Under the pieces are notes generated by a model that had not been told where the DNA came from, did no database searches, and saw only the letters and a list, made by a program, of their open reading frames with translations. A stretch of DNA of 46,088 nt, from contig JAGXAE010000003.1 in the NCBI GenBank assembly GCA_018971725.1, positions 1 to 46,088 on the forward strand, read 5' to 3'. This document shows positions 40,793-46,088 of this stretch, one piece after another. Source of the DNA: Pseudomonadota bacterium (GTDB taxonomy: Bacteria > Pseudomonadota > Alphaproteobacteria > Acetobacterales > Acetobacteraceae). The stretch's first letter is position 1, and each line of letters opens with the position of its first letter. The position numbers and the translations under genes were made by a program.

Positions 40793-40866
40793 TCAAACCT
40801 CCAGACAATACCTCTGGCTTCTGGCCGGACGCTAACTTTATCACGCATCCGGCACAAGCCAGGGTA

Positions 40867-41298
40867 CTATTGTTTGGGCCGCTTCACCTCGTTCAGAAAT
40901 CCGCCCACATCGCCAGCCTGTGCGAAGGTGAAAGCGCAAGGCAGAATGGAACCGCGCTCCACCGGGTAGTGCAAACTGCTCAACGCCAGGTAAATGCCGC
41001 CGGGGGCCAGCGTTACCGTCTGTTCCGGGGGAATCACGAGCTGGGTCAGCGGCTTGCCGTCTTTACCCATCAGCACCGTGTTATCGGCGTCCGGACAGCT
41101 CCAGGCGCTCAGCACATCCTGAGCGGCACCGTCATTATGGATCTGAATGAACCCCTCGGTGGAATTCTGCTTGCCGATGGCCTGCCAAACCGAGCCGTGA
41201 TCCACCCTGATATTCACGAGAGGCGTTGTGGTGTCGGCAAGTGCGGGGGCGGCGCCAAGCAACAGGGGAGCAGCCAGCATCAGATCACGAAGCTTCAT
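40867..41298 (-). CDS. PCuAC-like periplasmic protein lacking the copper motif
   Basis: The 143-residue protein has a cleavable signal (LMLAAPLLLGAAPALA) and the PCuAC beta-sandwich pattern: TEGFIQIHNDGAAQDVLSAW, then VIPPEQTVTLAPGGIYLALS. PCuAC chaperones deliver Cu(I) to cytochrome oxidase through an H-M-H-M site. Here the usual HLM-type positions are YLA and the earlier H-x-M is LMG, so the ligand set is missing. A non-copper role is likely. It overlaps the GST gene by four bases. Confidence 0.75.
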   Translation of the reverse strand: MKLRDLMLAAPLLLGAAPALADTTTPLVNIRVDHGSVWQAIGKQNSTEGFIQIHNDGAAQDVLSAWSCPDADNTVLMGKDGKPLTQLVIPPEQTVTLAPGGIYLALSSLHYPVERGSILPCAFTFAQAGDVGGFLNEVKRPKQ

Positions 41299-41954
41299 GC
41301 GAGACTTTCATATTTCTCAAGTTGCCAGGACTGGGGTTCTTTTGCCGCGATATCATACCACTCGGCAACCAGGGGGTGAGCCCGCACGGCATCGCAATAG
41401 GATTTCGCACCCGCCGAGAGCGGCGGCGCGTAAGTGAGCAGCCGCGCCACCACGGGGGCATACATCGCATCCGCCGCATTGAAATCCGCGCCGAACAGAT
41501 ACGGCCCGCCACCGCCGAATTCTTCCCGGGCTTCCGCCCAGATCGCCTCGATCCGCGCGATATCGGCCAGGCTCTCCGGGTTTTGCCCCAGCCCGGCGTA
41601 ATCCGCCCGGCCGAGCACCATCGGCATGGCCAGGCGCAGCGCCCTGAACCCGGCATGCATCTCCGCGGCGATGGACCGCGCCCGTGCCTTCGCCACACGC
41701 CCGGCGGGCCACAGGGCCGGATTGATGTCCGCGCAATATTCCGCGATGGCGAGGCTTTCCCAAATCTTCGCGCCGTCATGCTCAAGGCAGGGCACCAAGC
41801 CGCTTGGCGAAACCTTCTTCACCTCCGGCGAGTTCCCGCCCGCAAGCGGCACAAAAATCTCCTCCGCCCGCAAACCGGAAAGCCGCACCAGCAGCCAGCC
41901 GCGCAACGACCAGGACGAATAGCGTGCCGTTCCCAGATAAAGCCTCGCCGTCAT
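41295..41954 (-). CDS. Glutathione S-transferase
   Basis: The 219-residue protein has a thioredoxin-like N-terminal domain beginning LYLGTARYSSWSLRGWLLV, the cis-proline region SGLVPCLEHDGAKIWESLAI with the glutathione-binding ES pair, and an all-helical C-terminal domain. It is of the yfcF/maiA-like group. ATG 41954 was preferred to upstream starts because the family begins here. It is the promoter-proximal gene of a pair with the PCuAC-like protein. Confidence 0.92.
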   Translation of the reverse strand: MTARLYLGTARYSSWSLRGWLLVRLSGLRAEEIFVPLAGGNSPEVKKVSPSGLVPCLEHDGAKIWESLAIAEYCADINPALWPAGRVAKARARSIAAEMHAGFRALRLAMPMVLGRADYAGLGQNPESLADIARIEAIWAEAREEFGGGGPYLFGADFNAADAMYAPVVARLLTYAPPLSAGAKSYCDAVRAHPLVAEWYDIAAKEPQSWQLEKYESLA

Positions 41955-42011
41955 GCCATACCTCCGTGAACCTCTATAGCCCCGGCGCGGCGCGGCGTGA
42001 TAGGGGCGGAC

Positions 42012-42854
42012 ATGACGCTTCAACTGACGAAATGGGCGGGGTTGCGGCTGGACCGTCCGCTGGTGATGGGGATTCTCAACGTCACGCCGGATTCATTCTC
42101 AGATGGCGGGCTGCATTTCAGCCCGGACGCCGCCATCGCCGCTGGCCGGAGGATGCGCTCAGAAGGAGCGGATATTCTCGATATCGGCGGCGAAAGCACA
42201 CGCCCTGGCGCGCAGCCGCTTCCCGTTAATCTGGAAATTGACAGGATCGTGCCGGTTATCCGCGCTTTGGCCGCCGAGGGTGCGGTGATTTCCATCGACA
42301 CCCGCAATGCCGCGACCATGGACGCTGCCTTGGAGGCGGGCGGAAAGATCGTGAACGACATATCGGGCCTGCGGCACGACCCCGCCGCCCTGCCCCTGGT
42401 GGCGCGCCGGGGCTGCCCGGTGGTGCTGATGCATATGCGCGGCACCCCAGAGACGATGAACGACTGCGCGGTCTATCATGATGTGGCGGCGGAAGTGGAA
42501 GCCGAGCTTGCCCAGGCGCTGGCTTCCGCCCTGGCGGCGGGAGTAAAGCCGGAAAATATCTGCCTGGACCCCGGCCTGGGCTTCGCCAAGCGCGGCGCAC
42601 AGAATGTCACGCTGTTGCACGCCACCGCGCGCCTTGCCGCCCTCGGCCATCCGCTGCTTATCGGCCTCTCCCGCAAGCGTTTTCTGGGCGAAATCTCGGG
42701 TGAGCCCTATGCCGGAAGCCGTGACCCGGAGAGCCTGGCGGCGGCAATCTATGCCGTGACGCAAGGGGCGCATATATTGCGGGTGCACGACGTGGCGGGA
42801 ACCATGAAAGCCTTGCGCGTCTGGCAGAGACTGATTGAGAGAGAGAATGGATAA
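42012..42854 (+). CDS. folP: Dihydropteroate synthase
   Basis: FolP condenses p-aminobenzoate with dihydropterin pyrophosphate in folate synthesis and is the sulfonamide target. The 280-residue protein has both signature loops: [15 protein letters not shown] and [17 protein letters not shown], plus [13 protein letters not shown] and [16 protein letters not shown] 42012 was chosen over a GTG at 41997 by homology. It overlaps glmM by eight bases, an order also found in gammaproteobacteria. Confidence 0.95.
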   Translation: MTLQLTKWAGLRLDRPLVMGILNVTPDSFSDGGLHFSPDAAIAAGRRMRSEGADILDIGGESTRPGAQPLPVNLEIDRIVPVIRALAAEGAVISIDTRNAATMDAALEAGGKIVNDISGLRHDPAALPLVARRGCPVVLMHMRGTPETMNDCAVYHDVAAEVEAELAQALASALAAGVKPENICLDPGLGFAKRGAQNVTLLHATARLAALGHPLLIGLSRKRFLGEISGEPYAGSRDPESLAAAIYAVTQGAHILRVHDVAGTMKALRVWQRLIERENG

Positions 42855-44217
42855 AAAGCCCCAGCGCCGCCTGTTCGGCACAGACGGGATTCGCGGCACC
42901 GCCAACACCGCGCCGATGACGGCGGAGGTAGCGCTTAAGCTTGGCCAGGCGGCCGGGCTGCTCTTCACCCGGGGCGAGCACCGGCACCGCGTGATCATCG
43001 GCAAGGATACGCGGCTTTCAGGCTACATGCTGGAACCCGCCCTCACCGCTGGTTTCATCTCGGCGGGCATGAACGTGACCCTGGCGGGCCCCCTGCCCAC
43101 CCCGGCCATCGCCATGCTCACCCGCTCCTTAAGGGCGGATCTGGGCGTGGTCATTTCCGCCTCGCACAACCCGTATGAGGATAACGGCATCAAGCTGTTC
43201 GGGCCGGACGGCGCCAAGCTCTCGGACGAGACGGAGGCCGAGATCGAGGCGCTGATGGCCGAGGATCTGGCAGACCGCATGGCGCCCCCCGCCAAGCTCG
43301 GCCGCGCCGCGCGGCTGGTGGACGCCGCCGGGCGCTATGTGGAGGCCGCGAAATTCACCCTGCCCCGCGGCTTGCGGCTGGATGGCCTGCGCATCGTGCT
43401 GGATTGCGCCCATGGCGCGGCCTATCGCGTTGCCCCCGCGGCGCTTTACGAACTCGGCGCGGAAGTGATTTCCCTCGGCGTCAGCCCGGACGGGTTCAAC
43501 ATCAACCGTGAAGCCGGTTCCACCGCCCCGCGAGGGCTGTGCGAGGCGGTGCTGGAACATGGCGCGGATATCGGCATCGCGCTGGATGGCGACGCCGACC
43601 GCGTGATTCTGGCCGATGAACGCGGTGAGATCATTGATGGCGACCAAATTTTGGGGCTGATCGCCCGGGATATGGCCGAGTCCGGGCAATTGCGCGGCGG
43701 CGGCATCGTCGCCACCGTCATGAGCAATCTGGGGCTGGAGCGTTTCCTGGCAGGGCTCGGCCTCACCCTCGCCCGCACCAAGGTGGGCGACCGCTATGTG
43801 GCCGAAGCGATGCGCGCGGGTGGCTTCAATCTGGGCGGCGAGCAATCCGGCCACGTGATCCTTTCGGATTTCTCCACCACGGGCGACGGGCTGGTGGCGG
43901 CGTTGCAGGTGCTTTCGGTTCTGGTGCGCTCGGGCCAGCGCGCCTCGGAAGCGTGCCGCGTGTTCGCGCCGCTGCCGCAGCTTTTGCGCAATGTGCGCTA
44001 TCATGGCGCTTCACCTTTGGCGCTGGCGCATATCCAGGCCACCATCGTCCACGCCGAAACGCGGCTTGGCGCCAGCGGCCGCGTGCTCATCCGCGCCTCG
44101 GGCACCGAGCCGTTGATTCGCGTGATGGCGGAGGGCGAGGACCAGGCGCAGATCGAGGAGATCGTCGAAGGGCTCTGTGCCGAGATCGCCGCCGCCACCG
44201 CGCAAGCCGCGGAGTGA
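42847..44217 (+). CDS. glmM: Phosphoglucosamine mutase
   Basis: GlmM converts glucosamine-6-phosphate to glucosamine-1-phosphate for peptidoglycan and LPS. The 456-residue protein has [11 protein letters not shown] at the N-terminus, the phosphoserine loop [15 protein letters not shown] (S106), metal-binding DGDADR, sugar-binding GGEQSGH and phosphate-binding [15 protein letters not shown] 42847 lies within the end of folP. Confidence 0.96.
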   Translation: MDKKPQRRLFGTDGIRGTANTAPMTAEVALKLGQAAGLLFTRGEHRHRVIIGKDTRLSGYMLEPALTAGFISAGMNVTLAGPLPTPAIAMLTRSLRADLGVVISASHNPYEDNGIKLFGPDGAKLSDETEAEIEALMAEDLADRMAPPAKLGRAARLVDAAGRYVEAAKFTLPRGLRLDGLRIVLDCAHGAAYRVAPAALYELGAEVISLGVSPDGFNINREAGSTAPRGLCEAVLEHGADIGIALDGDADRVILADERGEIIDGDQILGLIARDMAESGQLRGGGIVATVMSNLGLERFLAGLGLTLARTKVGDRYVAEAMRAGGFNLGGEQSGHVILSDFSTTGDGLVAALQVLSVLVRSGQRASEACRVFAPLPQLLRNVRYHGASPLALAHIQATIVHAETRLGASGRVLIRASGTEPLIRVMAEGEDQAQIEEIVEGLCAEIAAATAQAAE

Positions 44218-44225
44218 GCCAGCCA

Positions 44226-45026
44226 ATGGACAAGAGTAAGATTGCGCGCGTGCTGACCATCGCCGGGTCTGATTGCAGCGGCGGCGCCGGGGTTGAGGCC
44301 GATATTAAAACCATCACCGCGCTGGGCGGGTATGGCTGCGCCACCTATACCGGTTTAACCGCGCAGAACACACTGGGGGTGCAGGATGTGCATCCTGTAC
44401 CGGCCGAATTCGTCGCCCTTTGCATGCGCATGGTGCTCTCCGATATCGGCGTGGATGCCATCAAACTTGGCATGCTGACCAATGAGGAGATCATCCGCAC
44501 CGTCGCCGCCAACCTGCCGGAAGATGTGCCGGTGGTGCTGGACCCGGTGATGGTTTCCACCTCCGGCGCCACGCTGCTGCCGGACGGCGCGATCGCCGCG
44601 CTGATCTCCGAGCTGATCCCCAAGGCCGCGCTCATCACCCCGAATTTACCGGAAGCCGCGAAGATCACCGGGCTGCCGGTGGAGACCGAGGCGCAACGGA
44701 TTGCGGCCGGGCGCAAGCTGCTGGAGATGGGGGCGAAAGCAGCCCTGGTGAAAGGCGGGCACAGCAGCGGCGCGGCGCTGACGGATTTGCTGATCACGCC
44801 GGAAAAAGTCACCGCCATCACCCTGCCGCGCCTTGAAACCCGCAACACCCATGGCACGGGCTGCACCATGTCCTCGGCCATCGCCACCAGCCTGGCGCAG
44901 GGCATGGGGCTGGAAGCGGCGGTGCGCCGGGCCCGGAATTATTTGCAGGACGCCATCGCCACAGCACCTGGGCTTGGCGCCGGCCACGGGCCGGTGAATC
45001 ATCTGGTATGGCAGGCTGGGGGTTGA
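44226..45026 (+). CDS. thiD: Hydroxymethylpyrimidine/phosphomethylpyrimidine kinase
   Basis: ThiD carries out two phosphorylations of the thiamine pyrimidine precursor. The 266-residue ribokinase-fold protein has AGSDCSGGAGVEADIKTI, the GYGCATYTGLTAQNT segment, LDPVMVSTSG and the anion-hole motif NTHGTGCTMSSAIAT. ATG 44226 is eight bases after glmM, in the same transcript. Confidence 0.95.
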   Translation: MDKSKIARVLTIAGSDCSGGAGVEADIKTITALGGYGCATYTGLTAQNTLGVQDVHPVPAEFVALCMRMVLSDIGVDAIKLGMLTNEEIIRTVAANLPEDVPVVLDPVMVSTSGATLLPDGAIAALISELIPKAALITPNLPEAAKITGLPVETEAQRIAAGRKLLEMGAKAALVKGGHSSGAALTDLLITPEKVTAITLPRLETRNTHGTGCTMSSAIATSLAQGMGLEAAVRRARNYLQDAIATAPGLGAGHGPVNHLVWQAGG

Positions 45027-45083
45027 CCTAAACGCCGCTCCGGCCTGAGCTACACAGGACGCCGTTCGCGAATCGGAGGCAAT

Positions 45084-46004
45084 TTGTCCTGGCTGCATAA
45101 TCCTCTCGCCGGCCCGGAAGGTGGGGCCGAACTGGTTATCACCCCGATCACCCATGACATTGGCGGTTTGCGCGTGCGCCGCGCCCTGCCCCATGCCAGC
45201 CGGCGCATGGTGGGACCCTTCGTGTTTCTGGACCAGATCGGCCCGGCGGCGTTCGAACCGGGCCATGGGCTGGATGTGCGGCCGCACCCGCATATCGGCC
45301 TCGCCACCGTGACCTATCTGATGCAAGGGCGGATTTTTCACCGGGACACGCTGGGCAGCGCCCAGGAAATCCGCCCAGGTGCGGTAAACTGGATGACGGC
45401 CGGGCGCGGCATCGCCCATTCAGAACGCAGCCCGGACGATGCGCGGCAAAGCGGGCAGCCCATGCTCGGCATCCAAAGCTGGGTGGCGCTGCCGAAAGAG
45501 GCGGAAGAAACCGCGCCGGGGTTTTTCCATCACACGGGCGCCAGCCTGCCGCAGCTTCAGGATGGCGGCATCGTGGCGCGCATCATCGCGGGCCACGCCT
45601 ATGGGCAGGTTTCGCCGGTGAATGTTTTTTCCGGCACGCTCTATGTGGACGCAAGCCTTGAGGCCGGCTCCAGCCTGCCGCTGCCGGATGAGCATCAGGA
45701 ACGCTCTGCGCAGATCATCGCGGGAGAGGTGGAAATTGCCGGGGAACGGTTTGGCGAGGGGCAATTGCTCGTCTTCCGCCCTGGCGACGCTATCACCATC
45801 CGCGCCGTTACAGCCGCCCGCCTGATGCTGCTGGGCGGCGACCCGCTGGATGGCCCGCGCCATATCTGGTGGAATTTTGTCTCAAGCTCGAAAGAGCGTA
45901 TCGAACAGGCGAAAGAAGATTGGGTGCAGCGCCGCTTCGGGCTTGTGGCGGGCGACGAGGAAGAATTCATCCCGCTGCCGGGCGCCAAACCGGCGGGAAC
46001 ATAA
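45084..46004 (+). CDS. Pirin-family protein
   Basis: The 306-residue bicupin has the pirin hallmarks: RMVGPFVFLDQIGPAAF, HPHIGLATVTYLMQG (metal-binding histidines), MTAGRGIAHSER and late RLMLLGGDPLDGPRHIWWNF. The start is TTG 45084, decided by GGAGG four bases upstream; no ATG lies in a better place. Bacterial pirins have quercetinase or redox-regulatory roles. It is followed by an OsmC-family gene. Confidence 0.93.
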   Translation: MSWLHNPLAGPEGGAELVITPITHDIGGLRVRRALPHASRRMVGPFVFLDQIGPAAFEPGHGLDVRPHPHIGLATVTYLMQGRIFHRDTLGSAQEIRPGAVNWMTAGRGIAHSERSPDDARQSGQPMLGIQSWVALPKEAEETAPGFFHHTGASLPQLQDGGIVARIIAGHAYGQVSPVNVFSGTLYVDASLEAGSSLPLPDEHQERSAQIIAGEVEIAGERFGEGQLLVFRPGDAITIRAVTAARLMLLGGDPLDGPRHIWWNFVSSSKERIEQAKEDWVQRRFGLVAGDEEEFIPLPGAKPAGT

Positions 46005-46014
46005 GGAGAGTGGC

Positions 46015-46088
46015 ATGAGCGAGAGCATAAGCGTTACCGTCACCCGGCAGGAAGATTACCGGTTTCTCGTGGAATTCGGACCGCAATA
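46015..46088 (+). CDS. OsmC-family protein, N-terminus (continues beyond window)
   Basis: ATG 46015 follows AAGGAGAGTGGC and opens MSESISVTVTRQEDYRFLVE to the end of the window. The VTVTRQEDYRFLVEF pattern fits OsmC-like peroxide-reducing proteins often encoded after pirin in Acetobacteraceae. Too short to confirm the catalytic cysteines. Confidence 0.6.
   Translation, partial: MSESISVTVTRQEDYRFLVEFGPQ

Noticed and set aside
1-46088. CRISPR arrays, rRNA genes or a replication origin.
   Set aside because: No regularly spaced repeats, no rRNA-like stretches and no DnaA-box cluster were seen.

Overview
The window looks like the chromosome of an alphaproteobacterium, most likely an acidophilic member of the Acetobacteraceae (Acidocella/Acidiphilium-like). 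This is inferred from moderately high GC, the rluD-rpoH neighbourhood, a DksA without a complete zinc finger, an RpoE/ChrR lipid-stress cluster, an Acr3-type arsenic operon, and many decayed mobile-element ends. No 16S gene is present, so the assignment rests on gene content alone.

Layout: 1-1142 is a truncated sugar transporter. 1816-6858 is a four-gene ABC-2 exporter operon (membrane fusion protein, double ATPase, two permeases; YbhGFSR type). 7390-10959 is an arsenic operon (arsR, three arsenate reductases, acr3, and an arsH broken by one in-frame TGA). 10961-16834 is a 5.8 kb insert bounded by a perfect 34-bp direct repeat. It carries an unfamiliar five-gene operon (GT1 glycosyltransferase, two cupins, AmgK-like kinase, aldehyde dehydrogenase) and a tail of gene and IS scraps, including a vapB remnant. 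A decayed serine-recombinase 3' end follows at 16857-17060.

17385-27080 is an RpoE/ChrR-type photo-oxidative stress and membrane-lipid locus. Two gene sets face away from a perfect 17-bp palindrome that contains both -35 boxes (TGATCC, 18-bp spacer to each -10). Leftward run an FAD oxidoreductase, DUF1365, a cyclopropane-fatty-acid synthase, DUF2177 and an SDR. Rightward run the ECF sigma factor, ChrR-like anti-sigma, a lipoprotein hydrolase, a second CFA-like methyltransferase, DUF1295 and a photolyase cut off after about 14 codons by an IS-like end. 27185-30300 holds glpK, glpD and a GlpR-like operator.

30379-33137 is mobile-element territory: recombinase scraps, a MITE-like 121-bp element, and an intact large serine recombinase whose 3' end runs antisense through tRNA-Glu(CTC). 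33198-46088 is core genome: DUF6476-like protein, rluD, rpoH, dksA, surface-sugar glycosyltransferases, a VTT membrane protein, a PCuAC-like protein, GST, folP-glmM-thiD, a pirin, and the start of an OsmC protein.

How the parts work together: the stress locus couples a zinc-dependent sigma/anti-sigma switch to fatty-acid modification and repair. RpoH and DksA are further global stress regulators nearby. The arsenic operon and the 5.8 kb cassette appear to have been added at recombinase-associated sites.
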